Assembly (NCBI RefSeq): GCF_947179515.1
Contig: NC_067472.1
Location: 80,603,981-80,667,980 of the forward strand
Length of the DNA stretch: 64,000 nucleotides
Reading direction: 5' to 3'
Source: Apodemus sylvaticus
Taxonomy: Eukaryota > Chordata > Mammalia > Rodentia > Muridae
Part shown: positions 20,712-31,418 of the stretch, one piece after another
Numbering within the stretch: position 1 is the stretch's first letter
Layout: each line of letters begins with the position of its first letter
The notes under the pieces: model-generated
What the model was told of the DNA's origin: nothing
Database searches by the model: none
Seen by the model: the letters and a program-made list of their open reading frames with translations, nothing else
Made by a program: the position numbers and the translations under genes

Positions 20712-22787
20712 ATGCAGGGCCTTTGTAAATCCTTTCTGCCTCTTTACTTTTGTCATGATAGTCTCCACTTGCTGGAGAATTTCTTCCACTTTGGAAAATC
20801 AGTTTGATAACTACAGTCCCTCCATGTTACACTTTGCCTCTGTCGATCTTCAGGAGCCATCTTTGTACCACCTCAGGAGGTTTTAAGATCAGGTAACTGC
20901 ACCGCATCTCAAAGCAATAAAAAAGCAGTATGCTGTAGCTAAGCCCTGACATCAACAGGCTTTGAGATGTCCCCCTGGTGCTTCTATAAGCAGCCTTGGC
21001 AGAAAGCTGAGCTTTCATTGTCCCCTCCCCCACAACAAAAACATCTATTTAAAATTAGCCTGAGATACTGTCTCTGCCTCCTTATCTTCACAATGATGTC
21101 TGAAACTGCTTTGGAAATGTCACCAGTGACTGTCTGTACCTTGCTGATCCTCCTGCTCTTCTGATCTGGTGGGCTCCTCAGATGTTCTCTGAACCTCACG
21201 GTGCATTCTCCCGAGCAGCTCCTTCTCCGCCTCTTTGATAGGCTCTGTTTCTAGAGTACTCTGGGTATGGGTGTTCTCAGCACTTCAGCCTCTCTTCCTG
21301 ATTGGTGAGCTGATCTATCACTCCTGCTTCAGCAATGACAGCTTCCAGAAATCCACACCTTGAGCTCCAGGACTCCTCTTCCACAACGTGTTGAGCAGCT
21401 CGTGTGGTCCTCTAACTCTGACTTCCTGTGCCCGCTTTCATCCTCCGAGCTGACACTGGTGATCAAGGCACATGGTACTGTACCGGAGACTCTGCCGAGA
21501 TGAGCTTCTCCCCGTCGTCTCCCCCTCACAAGCTGTGAGTCACTGAGTATGAACATTCTGATGCCAAAACTTATTTTCACCCATCTTCCCCATCACTTGC
21601 TCAGTTCAGGCCTCCATGTGACCCCCATTGTTCTCTTGATCCCAACTTCTGTAAGTCTTTCTCCACGGGGCTACGGAATGGAACTCTTTATAGTGCAAAG
21701 CTGACCACAACTTTACTTCCCTAAAGTCCATTTTTCAATAGCACAAATGTTAAAAGTCCAGGCAACTGAAAATGTGTATGGTTGAGATTCTGGACAGCTT
21801 ATAGAAAAATATCAAAAGATACAGACAGGCAATGAGAGAAGACAGATTGTTCACATGCAGATGGGTAACCAGAGAGGGAAGCAGTGTTGCAGCAGCGTCA
21901 GGGGAAGGAGGGGAATCTTCCCTGACCTTCTGAACCTGTGACCTTTAAACCTGTTGAAAGGACTTTACCAACTCCTTAGCTCCATCAGAAGATGTGCACA
22001 ATTTCAGCTACTGTGCCCTCCGCTCCTTCCTATGGTGGTGACGCTGGTTATGTGCATGTCTGCCCACCAGGGGCCAGGAGTGGATAATGGATGACTCTGA
22101 CACATATGTGGGTGCTTCTCTCCAGGATGGTGGAACCCAGAGTTGTTTCCCTTCCTTCCTTCTCTATACAGGTCCAGGCTGAATATCTCACCCAAGTATT
22201 CCACAAGCCACCACCTGCCCCAGCCCTCCTCTTCTGCATTCCCTGCCTCACTCCACACTCTGAAGTTGCCTTGCATTCCCTGCAGCTACTGGAGGGAAGT
22301 TTCCATCTCTGTGCATTTGCCTCAGAAGTGAGGCCTGGACATTTTCTATTCAGCCTTCTAGATTCTTCGGATGTCAGCTGACACTATCAGGGCACCTGGT
22401 TTCCCAGCTGATCCTCTATGCATCTGGCTGGAAGAGCTCTGCTAACCAATGGGGAAGTTTTGTCTCATGTAGGTAGGAACTAGGTCCATTCAGCTCCGAG
22501 TTCCCAGTGCTGGGCAGAAGAATCTTTGGCCTTAACATATACTTGTGGGATAATTAAATGGGCAAGTGAATAAGCAAATTTAAAAAGAAAATGACTGTCA
22601 AAAGCTGTCAAAAGAGGGCTTCACTCTTCAGTCAAAATGAGATACTTCTTCTTAGGAGTGTAGCAGGAGGAGGCCTTGAAATGGGCACTCTCATTTTGAC
22701 TCCAACACTTGGTGGTCTTTACTGGGTTCCAACATTATCCTGTTTATTCATGTTCTTGTGTGGCATATCCAACCTCTCCTTGATCCT
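20712..22787. other. Single-copy DNA, no gene seen
   Basis: About 2 kb without a recognised repeat or exon. Open frames are under 120 codons. Confidence 0.4.
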
Positions 22788-22788
22788 A

Positions 22789-22810
22789 CAAAAACAAAAC
22801 AAAAAAACAA

Positions 22811-22844
<34 letters not shown>

Positions 22845-22845
22845 C
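22789..22845. repeat. (CAAAA)n A-rich tract
   Basis: A-rich run with regular C interruptions. It lacks a recognisable SINE body in front. Confidence 0.85.
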
Positions 22846-23983
22846 ACTCCTAGAGTCAGGAATATTATCCATACCTGTTTCTGTAAAGTCCCAATTCTCA
22901 GGACACTGGGGAAACCTGATACAGATCGGTTGAACAAATAAACGGATCTGTGATGAAACTGTGCAGCATTTGAAGGATCTTCAGCACAGAATAGACTTGT
23001 GAAAGCAAGCTTTGAAGAAAGCAAGGATAGTGGTATAGCATGCTGGCTGATGCTAGGTTGAGACAGGCTCAAACATCTTTCAGGGAGAGGCCTCAGGAGT
23101 GTAGCTACCAGTCATCTTCATGTGCACATTCATTGGGAGAATTTGTTAGAGAGGAAGTCTGGGGAACTCATGGTAAGAGTCCAGTGTAAGCTGGAATTTA
23201 GCAGGAGTGAGAGATGCTCACCGTGGCCAGTTTGAAGTGTTTATTTGACATTGCTCAAAGTGACTGACTGTATCACTCATGGATTTGGCCTCTAGGATAC
23301 AAATCATGCAGAACTTTATAGGTGCACTTTATGGGTGCAGGAGCATGAGACAGCTTACCTGAGGTCCCAGCAGAGGAAGGCAAGGGGCCACCTGCTTCTT
23401 GTGTCTCTACATTGCTTACCCAGAAACGACAGGTGGTCTGCCCTCCCTCCAGTGATGATCACCCCAGCTTCCCTTCTAGGTCTTATCCCACCTTCGAAAG
23501 ACTCTTTCCCCTTTGTATTTGGAGCACATCAAGTTTATGTTTTCCTCTAGGTTTTTGAAAATGTTGGTACATTTTACCTTAAAAGTGTGCAATGATGCCT
23601 TTGTCATTGAGGGAGTTGACGTAGGTATGTGGCCTCACAGGGTGACTCTAAAGTGACAAATCGTTTGATGTAACAAAGCAGACCCTGAATTTCCACTTGG
23701 AAGCAGTAAGTCAACTCTCCAAGTGGTCTCAGACACTCCAAAGCCCACACTGGTGCTAGGTTGTGCCACTAGCCTGACCTTGGCAGTCTCTAGATGTCCA
23801 GAGTTCTTTTGGCATGTGCTACCCACTTTGGCCAGAATGGAGACACAGAGAAGCCCTTTCTAAAGCTGCTGCTGAGACTTCAGCATGTCTCTTGGGGGCT
23901 TGGAGCAAACAAATTATCTTGCTGTAATTCTGATTCTGAGTAAACAGTGGCAGAGGATCCTGAGCTTCTGATTCTAACCAGGG
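22846..23983. other. No recognised feature
   Basis: Single-copy DNA, no repeat or exon recognised. Confidence 0.4.
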
Positions 23984-24168
23984 CCAGTTATGCCAGTGTT
24001 GTGCCAGTGCTGTGCCAGTGCTGTGTCAGCTATGCCAGTGCTGTGCCAAATTCCATGCCAGCTGTGCCAGTGCTGTACCAAATACTGTGCTGGCTGTGCC
24101 AGTGTTGTGTTGGCTGTGTCAGTGTTATGCCAGTGCTGTGCCAGCTGTGCCAGTGCTGTACAGTTTGC
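23984..24168. repeat. TGCCAGTGCTG minisatellite, imperfect
   Basis: Short units based on TGCCAGTGCTG and TGTGCTGGC variants repeat with slippage over about 185 bp. Plus-strand frames read as Cys/Gln/Val/Leu runs and the minus strand as His/Ser/Gln/Thr runs, so the open frame at 23947-24255 is an artefact of the repeat. Confidence 0.9.
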
Positions 24169-24343
24169 AAGGATAAAAGGAAATGTAGTATTATTTGTTC
24201 AGAATTAAATTTAATATTTTTCATAAATCCTTCCTGGCTGTTTATTTTTCTTTGACTGGGAAATCCATTTTTAAAAGATTATAATTGAAGGTAAGTCCTG
24301 GGGAATTCCTAGGGTGCTGGAAGGTCTGAGGGATGACCTAGGG

Positions 24344-24542
24344 CAGTGGTTTTCAAGCTTCCTAATGCTGTGACCCTTTAAGACAGTTCCTCATGTTGTG
24401 ATCTTCAACCAAAAATTACTTCATTGCTACTTCCTAACTGTAATTTTGCTACTGTTATGAATCACAGTGTAAATATCTGAAATGCAAGATATCTGATATA
24501 TGACCCCCAAAGGGATAATGGCCCACAGGTTGAGAATCACTG
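24344..24542 (-). mobile_element. URR1-like hAT-Charlie MITE with 8-bp target duplication
   Basis: Reverse copy from CAGTGGTTTTCAAGC to GGTTGAGAATCACTG. Flanks are ACCTAGGG at 24336-24343 and ACCTAGCA at 24543-24550, a 6-of-8 match as expected for an old hAT duplication. Confidence 0.9.
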
Positions 24543-24662
24543 ACCTAGCATATTTGAGAAGAGCTAGAAGCCCAGAGAGGACAAGCAGGGCCCTCAAGAC
24601 CACATAGGAAGTAATAGAAATTCTCAGACAAGGCTCAGGACCATTGCTCCCAGTAGCCCTAC

Positions 24663-25069
24663 TGTCTTGGTTAGGGTTAGATTGCTGTGAAGAGACACCA
24701 TGACCACAGAAACTCTTATAAGAAAACATTTAATTGTGGGCTGGTTTACAGTTTCAGAGGTTTAGTGCATGGTCATCTAACAGGTCAGGCATGGCACTGA
24801 CCATGTTAGATGACAATGCTGCCATGGTCAGCATGGCAGCATGTAGGGAGACACGTTGCTGGAAGAGCTGAGAGTTCTACATATTGAGCTGTGGGCAGCA
24901 AAAAGAGACTGTGTTCCACACAGGGAATAGTCTGAGCCTATAAGGGACCACAAAGTCCAACCCCATAGTGACATACTTTCTCCAATAAGGCTACACCTCC
25001 CAATAGTGCCATTCCTTATGGGCCAAGCATGCACACACAATGTGGGCCATACCTATTCAGACCACCACA
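24663..25069 (-). mobile_element. MaLR (MT-like) solo LTR
   Basis: Left end TGTCTTGGTTAGGG, right end CCTATTCAGACCACCACA. Body landmarks are GAGACACCATGACCAC near 24695, ACAGTTTCAGAGGTTTAG near 24748 and CCAATAGTGCCATTCC near 25001. A pair of inverted repeats at 24767-24842 is unusual for the family (see findings). Confidence 0.85.
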
Positions 25070-25712
25070 GTCACTGATCCTAAAATGGTTGCTGAGAGGG
25101 GTGACTTGGCAGTAGAGGATGTAAAGTCCCCAGGAGACTATCTTGGACACACCCCAGCACTTCATCATATCCACTCCAATGATCAGGAGGTTTCCTTTGG
25201 GGACTGGGTGCCAACTGTCTACACCTGCTCACCATGGAGCTATGTTTCAAGGCTGGGCTCAGCTTTGGGCCGTTTATAATCTAAACATTTAAGACTATGT
25301 GACTCAAGGCATCTGGAAATAACATTCTCATTTGGAGTCTTCATTTTGGAGGACTGAACCCTGATTCTAATTTGCTTGGGGAAACCATGCAGACCCATTA
25401 ATTTGCATGCTAAGAAGTGAGGGACAGTGATGTCTAGGAAAGCATAGGTATGGAGAGCCTTGAAGGGGAGGCTGATAGGTGACACAGAGGTAAGGATGGA
25501 GGTCTGCTTAAGACACAGCCAGCATCGTCCAGGATTGACAGGCTCAGAGACTTCTGGGTCAGATCCCAAGGAAAGTATATTTTCCTATCTTTCCCTCAAA
25601 TATCAGACTCCTTTGCTTTTAAAAGAGTTTTTGATTTACATAATAAACCTACTTTGAAAAAGAAAACCAACAAAACAAAACACAGCCTCTCATACAACAA
25701 AAGAAATAGTAC
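25070..25712. other. No recognised feature
   Basis: Single-copy DNA, AT-rich at the right edge. Confidence 0.4.
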
Positions 25713-25985
25713 AAGGGCTGGAGAGATGGCTCAGTGGTTAAGAACCCTGGTGGGACCTGGGTTCAATTTCTAGCAATTGCAAGGCAGTTTACAACCATGT
25801 GTAACCCCGGTTCCAAAGGATCTGACATTCACTTTTTACATCCACAGGTACCAGGCATGCAGGTAGTGCACAGACATACATGCAAGCAAAAGATCCATGT
25901 AGTCATGTGCATGTGATGTGCATGGGTGCGCACGTGCACGCGAGCACACACACACACACACACACACACACATTTAAAGAGAAGC
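25713..25985 (+). mobile_element. B2/B3 SINE with (CA)n tail
   Basis: GGGCTGGAGAGATGGCTCAG at 25715 is the intact tRNA-like head with an A box, and GGGTTCAATTTC is a B box. The 3' part has CCAGGCATGCAGGTAGTGCA and a (CA)n at 25945-25972, typical of B3. Polymerase III promoter boxes are present, but expression is not implied. Confidence 0.92.
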
Positions 25986-26184
25986 AATACAGAGTAAATA
26001 TACTCCCCCTCCAAATCCCTTTCACCCAGCCTATCAGCCTCTGCTCCTAGAGATGACAGGCAGCCCAGTCTTCCATGTACTTTCCAGGGCACATTCATTT
26101 CTCCACTGACAGACTGGCCGAAGCAGCAGCTTACATCTGCCACAGAAGCTCACAAATTGTGCATTAGATGCTTTTTCCTGGGAT

Positions 26185-26320
26185 GCTAATTGTACGTGCT
26201 GAGTTTCATTATGACATTTTCCTACATGTATATAATCCTTGATCGCACCTCCTATTCTTTCTACCCTCCCCCCTCTCTCCCCCTCTCTCTCCCTCTCTTT
26301 CTCTCCTTGAAGATACAGTG
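26185..26320 (-). mobile_element. Old L1 3' UTR scrap plus (CT)n
   Basis: GAGTTTCATTATGACATTTT and CTACATGTATATAATCC are the reverse of an old rodent L1 3' end. A (CT)n tract follows at 26260-26308. Confidence 0.6.
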
Positions 26321-26359
26321 GTCCTCATTTCTCATCAGCTTATGGTTTCCCTTACTAGT

Positions 26360-26757
26360 TGTCTTAGTCATGGTTTCTATTCCTGCACAAACATCATGAC
26401 CAAGAAGCAAGTTGGGGAGGAAAGGGTTTATTCAGCTTATACTTCCACATTGCTGTTTCTCACCAAAGGAAGCCAGGACTGGAACTCAAGCAGGTCAGGA
26501 AGCAAGAGCTGATGCAGAGGCCATGGAGAGATGTTCCTTACTGGCTTGCTTCCCCTGACTTGCTCAGCCTGCTCTCTTATAGAACCCAAGAACACCAGCC
26601 CAGGGATGGTACCACCCACAAGGGGCCCTCCCACCCTTGATCACTAGTTCTGAAAATGCCCCGCAGCTGGATCTCATGGAGGCACTTCCCCAACTGAAAC
26701 TCCTTTCTCTGTGATAACTTCAGCCTGTGTCAAGTTGACACACAAAACCAGCCAGTA
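26360..26757 (-). mobile_element. MaLR solo LTR abutting an L1 3' end
   Basis: Left end TGTCTTAGTCATGG, body CATCATGACCAAGAAGCAAG, right end GACACACAAAACCAGCCAGTA. Nearly the same family as 11358-11747 and the LTRs of 42859-44598. Its right end runs straight into the 5'-truncated L1 at about 26758. Confidence 0.88.
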
Positions 26758-27172
26758 TATCTACACAATGGAGTACTATTCAGCCATTAGAAACAATGAA
26801 TTCATGAAATTCTTAGGCAAATGGATGGAGCTAGAGAACATCATACTAAGTGAGGTAACCCAGACTCAAAAGGTGAATCATGGTATGCACTCACTAATAA
26901 GTGGTTATTAACCTAGAAAACTGGAATATCCAAAACATAATCCACACATCAAATGAGATACAAGAAGAAAGGAGGAGTGGTCCCTGGTTCTGGAAAGACT
27001 CAGTGAAACAGTATTCGGCAAAACCAGAACGGGGAACTGGGAAGGGGTGGGAGGGAGGACAGGGGAAGAGAAGGGGGCTTACGGGACTTTCGGGGAGTGT
27101 GGGGGGGCTAGAAAAGGGGAAATCATTTGAAATGTAAATAAATTATATCGAATAAAAAAATTAAAAAAAAAA
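26758..27172 (+). mobile_element. 5'-truncated young L1, 3' end (rat-like)
   Basis: Starts inside the last part of ORF2 (the 'YTMEYYSAIRNNEF' region at 26768), runs through the ORF2 stop near 26909 and the 3' UTR, and ends with ATATCGAATAAAAAAATT plus poly(A). The UTR contains GTATTCGGCAAAACCAGAAC near 27011 and GGACTTTCGGGGAGTG near 27083, which I associate with rat L1. The G-rich tract at 27030-27110 is usual for murine L1 3' UTRs. AAAACCAGC at 26744-26752 recurs right after the poly(A), near 27170, and may be the target duplication. Confidence 0.9.
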
Positions 27173-27949
27173 ACCAGCTGTGGTCTATTCTGTAATTCAT
27201 TTACCCTTCCTTTCTGAATGTGGTTTTATGTTACTTCTGATCTTTTGACAGGGCAAGTGTTTTTTTGTTTTTTGTTTTTGTTTTTGTTTTTGTATTTTGT
27301 TTTTTGAGGACATCTTTCCTGGTCTGCCACCATGGAGCATGGCTGGACCTGCAAGGGGACTTGAGAGAGAGATGACAGGGTCAGATAAGCAAGTTGGACA
27401 GCTGCTCCTGCAGTGCTTCCCAGAGAGCTGCTGCTAGACTTAGGCTCTCACCAGAAATGTGCCATGGTGGACTGTCTCACAGCTTCAGAGACAGACAGAT
27501 GCTTCAAAGGCATCTGAACAAAATGAGACATAGTCTACATGCTGTAAGATGCTCAGACCTTAAATGTGGAGTTCATTGGTATTAGGACATGATGGACACC
27601 AGTGTAGCCACTCCCCAATAAAAACAGAGGCCAACACCATGAGTTTGGAAGGGGTTCTCTCACTCTTTGTCAATCATGTTTGACCTTGGCTGTGTAGATT
27701 TTGCATGTGAACTTGATGTACCTGAGATCATGTAGCCGCACTGGATGAGCTCACTAGTTTTGCTTGAGGTCTGTGAGATTCACATGTGTCATTATCATGA
27801 TAGTCCCTTTGTACAGGTAATTACTATTCCATTTATGAGTACAGTGGCCATACTATATTTTGTTATTTATTATTTTCTTGGTAGATTTGATTTGTTCAGG
27901 GCAAAGTAAAGCTATCAGCATTCTCGTGTAATTCTTTGTAGAGAGAGTT
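27173..27949. other. Unassigned, with (GTTTTT)n at 27258-27305
   Basis: T-rich tract, then single-copy-like DNA with an AATAAAAACAGAGG signal near 27619. It may include part of an LTR but I cannot place it. No gene seen. Confidence 0.35.
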
Positions 27950-28165
27950 TTATTCCCCGTTGCTATGATAAATACCCTGACAAAGCAGCTTAGGGAGAAA
28001 AGACTTACTTTGGTTCATGATTTCATTGTAGAGGGAAGTCAAGGTAGAAACTTGAAGTAGCTGGTCACATCCACCCAAGAGCAGCGGGAATGAATATATG
28101 CACACATGCTCTCAAGTCACTAGGAAATGGTGCCACCAGATCAATGAACGTAATCGAGAGTATCC
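27950..28165 (-). mobile_element. Partial class III LTR
   Basis: GTTGCTATGATAAATACCCTGACAAAGCAGC and GAAACTTGAAGTAGCTGGTC are reverse landmarks of a rodent MaLR-like LTR. The far end is missing. Confidence 0.55.
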
Positions 28166-28244
28166 TGTACAGATACACACATACACAAGCACGCACACAT
28201 GTCTAGAAATTACATGCCTGGGAAAACAGTGGTGTCTGTGATCT

Positions 28245-29091
28245 GAGTTTGGCTAATTTCATTTAATACGACAACAATTTCTAGGTACTTCTGTTTTCCT
28301 GAAAATGTCTCAATTTTACCTTTCTTAGGAATGGATTAAATTCTAATATGTATATTTCCTACACTCCCTTCATCCATTCATGAGTTGGTAGACATGCAGG
28401 CTGTTTCCCTTTCCTTGCTACTGTGAATAGCACAATAAACACTGTGTCTGGTGTGTGTCTTTGACTTGGCAGACCTATTCGGTGGATTTTTTGTTTTGTT
28501 TTGTTTTTGTTGTTGTTGTTTTTTTTAACCTCCATATTGGTTTCCATGGTTCTGGTCACTCTGGTGGTTGTCTCCTTTGCTGTGTAGAAGCTTCTGAGTT
28601 TCACAAAATCTCATTTGTGAATTTTGGGAATGATTGAGTTATTGGAGACCTTTTCAGATAGTATTGAGGTCTTTAACTTAGTTTCTCTCTAGCAGTTTTA
28701 GACTTTGAGGTATTAAGGCTGTGGATCCACTTGAATTAAGAGATATGGATCCAGTTTTGCTTTATACATGTAGATGTTTTATATTTCAAGCACTATCTAA
28801 CGAAGAGGTTGTCTTTTTCCCAATGTGTGTTTTTGATATCTTTTGAAAACTTGTTGATTATAGTTCTGTGGGTTTACTTCTGGCTCCTATATTCTATTAT
28901 ACTCTTGGGCATGCTTATTTTTGTGCTGTCTGAGTCACTATGGCTCTGTAGTATAATTTGAAGCCAGGTATCATGATACCTGTAGCATTGCTGTTTCTGT
29001 TTAGAGTTACTTTGGATATTCAGGGAGTCTTTTACATTTTAATCATTTTGGGGGTGAAAGATTAAATTTCATTATTTTAATGACGAATGCA

Positions 29092-29130
<39 letters not shown>

Positions 29131-30206
29131 ATGTGTGTGTGTGTGTATGTGTGTGTTTGTGTGTGCACATGAGCACATGTTTGGTGTGTGTGCTGGTGCA
29201 CATACATGGCTAGATGTATTGATGCCAGAGGACAATCTTGAGTGTCATTCCTCAGATACTTTCCACCTTGTTTTTCCTTCTTTTCCCCTGGCCTGGGTGG
29301 AACTATCTGGTAGGCTATGCTGGCTGACCAGTGAGCCCCAGGAATCTACCCATCTCTACCTCCTCTCTGACATTACAAGCACAAACTACCATCTCCAGGT
29401 TGTGAACTTGAGATCGTATGCTGGCAAGGCAAACACTTTACTCACTGAGCTATCTCCCCAGCCCATTCATTTATCTATTTTTATAAAATTCCTCTTCAAA
29501 AATTTTGTTATTTCACTGGGCTGTGTCTTCAATTATTAATTCTGAGAGCTCTTTATATCATGAACAGCAGTCTTTTGTCAGACATGTATTTTTCCTCAGT
29601 CTGTGGTTTGCCTTTTTAAAAATCTGAAACTACTTGCTGAGCAACATTTTAAAATATTGATGGAATTTTAATATATTTTACTTTGTTTTTAGTTCTCCTT
29701 TGTCTCTAAAAGTCTTCACCAATGTTGTGAGTGTTTCTTTTATGTTTTTAGCTTTTAAGTTTATGTCTGCTTTGAATTAATTTTTATTACACTGTAGAAT
29801 AACAGTTAATGCTTGGTTTTTCTTCGTGGCTCACTTTCCAATCTTATTTGCTGAAAAGAAATGTCTTTAGTCCATGGATTGTTTGAATATCTTGGTAAAA
29901 TATTATCATCCAGAGATGTGGCCTCATGGTACAACATTAGCATGTGTAAACTCCTGGCTTTTGATCCCAAGCATCTAAAAGAGTATTGTAATAATAAAAG
30001 GTTTGGAGCATATCCTATGTCTGAATCTACCTTAAAAAAATCAATCAACCATATATGTGTGGCCCTGTTTTGGGTATTTATCCATATGCTGATGCTGTAT
30101 AGTCTTTATTACTTTAACTTTATTGTAAATTTTAACGTCAAATTGGGGAGGTCTTTGAATTTTGATTATTTTAGATAGTCTAAATTCTTCCATTCATACA
30201 TAAGTT
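28245..30206 (-). mobile_element. Ancient L1 ORF2 remnants, minus strand
   Basis: Plus-strand text reads as the reverse of mammalian L1 ORF2 C-terminal sequence. Landmarks are GCTGTGTAGAAGCTTCTGAG near 28580, GTTGATTATAGTTCTGTGGG near 28852 and CCAGGTATCATGATACCTG near 28964. A later part (29470-29910) holds GGACTGTTTG-like steps of the same element. A SINE composite interrupts it at 29094-29462. Stops in all frames; very old. Confidence 0.65.
29094..29462 (-). mobile_element. Composite rodent SINE with (GT)n, inside L1
   Basis: A (GT)n tract to about 29165, then GAGGACAATCTTGAGTGTCA, a B1-like reverse middle (CCTCTCTGACATTACAAGCAC) and a tRNA-like end CTCACTGAGCTATCTCCCCAG. Same layout as 18482-18780. 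It interrupts the old L1. Confidence 0.75.
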
Positions 30207-30478
30207 TAGAATTATATTTCTTTTTTTAATATTTTTATTTTCTATATTCTTTGTTTACATTCCAAATGATTTCCCCTTTCCCGGATCCCCCCTTCCCATA
30301 GGTCCCATAAACCTTCTCTCCATCCCTTCTCCAATCACCTCCCTCCTTTTTTTCTGTCCTTATATTCCCTTCCCATGCTAGATCAATCCTTTCCAGGATC
30401 AGGACCCTCTCCATACTTCTTCATGGGAGTCATTTGTTATGCAATTTGTGCCTTGGGTATTCAGGGCTTATGGGCTAA

Positions 30479-31418
30479 TTAATATCCACTTATCAGAGAT
30501 TGCATTCCATGTGTATTCTTTTGTGATTGGGTTACCTCACTTAGGATGATATTTTCTAGATCAAAACATTTGCCTAAAATTTTTGTGAATTCATTGTTTC
30601 TAATTGCTGAGTAGTATTCCATTGTGTAAATATACCACATTTTCTGTATCCATTCCTCCTTTGAGGGGCATCTGGGTTCTTTCCAGCTTCTGGCTATTAT
30701 AAATAAGGCTGCTATGAACATAATGGAGCATGTGTCTTTATTGCATGCCGGGGAATCCTTTGGGTATATGCCCAGGAGAGGTATAGCAGGGTCCTCTGGA
30801 AGTCTCATGTCCAGTTTTCTGAGGAACATCCAGACTGATTTCCACAGTGGTTGTACCATCTTACAGCCCCACCAGCAGTGGAGGAGTGTTCCTCTTTCTT
30901 CGCATCCTCGCCAACACCTGCTGTCTCCTGAGTTTTTGACCTTTGCCATTCTGACTGGTGTAAGGTGAAATCTCAGTGTTGTTTTGATCTGCTTTTCCCT
31001 AATGACTAATGATGTTGAGCACTTCTTAAGGTGCCTCTCAGCCATCTGAATTTCTTCAGGTGAAAATTCTTTGTTTAGATCTGTACCCCATTTTTTAATA
31101 GGGTTATTTGGTTCCCTGGGGTCTAACTTCTTGAGTTCTTTGTATATATTGGATATTAGCCCTCTATCAGATGTGGGGTTGGTGAATATCCTTTCCCAAT
31201 TTGATGGTTGCTGTTTTGTCCTTTTAACAGTGTCCTTTGCCTTACAGAAACTTTGTAATTTTATGAGGTTCCATTTGTCAATTCTTGATCTTAAAGCATA
31301 AGCTATTGGTGATCTGTTCAGGAACTTTTCCCCTGTGCCCATGTCCTCAAGGGTCTTCCCCAGTTTCTTTTCTATTAGTTTCAGTGTGTCTGGTTTTACA
31401 TGGAGGTCCTTGATCCAC
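30479..31418 (-). pseudogene. L1 ORF2 C-terminal segment, open to its natural stop
   Basis: About 313 uninterrupted codons covering the ORF2 C-terminal domain. It starts at the 'WIKDLHVKPD' step and ends 'SLISGY' before a stop. A Cys/His-rich motif of form CX3CX7HX4C lies near 30910, the conserved zinc-knuckle-like element needed for L1 RNP function. It has no start of its own; the methionine at 31421-31423 is created by the junction. Absence of any stop over this length indicates a recent insertion. Not a gene in its own right. Confidence 0.9.

Noticed and set aside
20276..20886. Three overlapping open frames of 105-128 codons on both strands
   Set aside because: They are produced by a 30-bp tandem repeat that cannot shift frame. 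No start context, splice signals or family likeness.
25713..25790. tRNA-like A and B boxes as a tRNA gene
   Set aside because: They belong to a B2/B3 SINE; no cloverleaf is completed.
29087..29539. 150-codon Cys/Val-rich frame
   Set aside because: It is the translation of (GT)n and a SINE.
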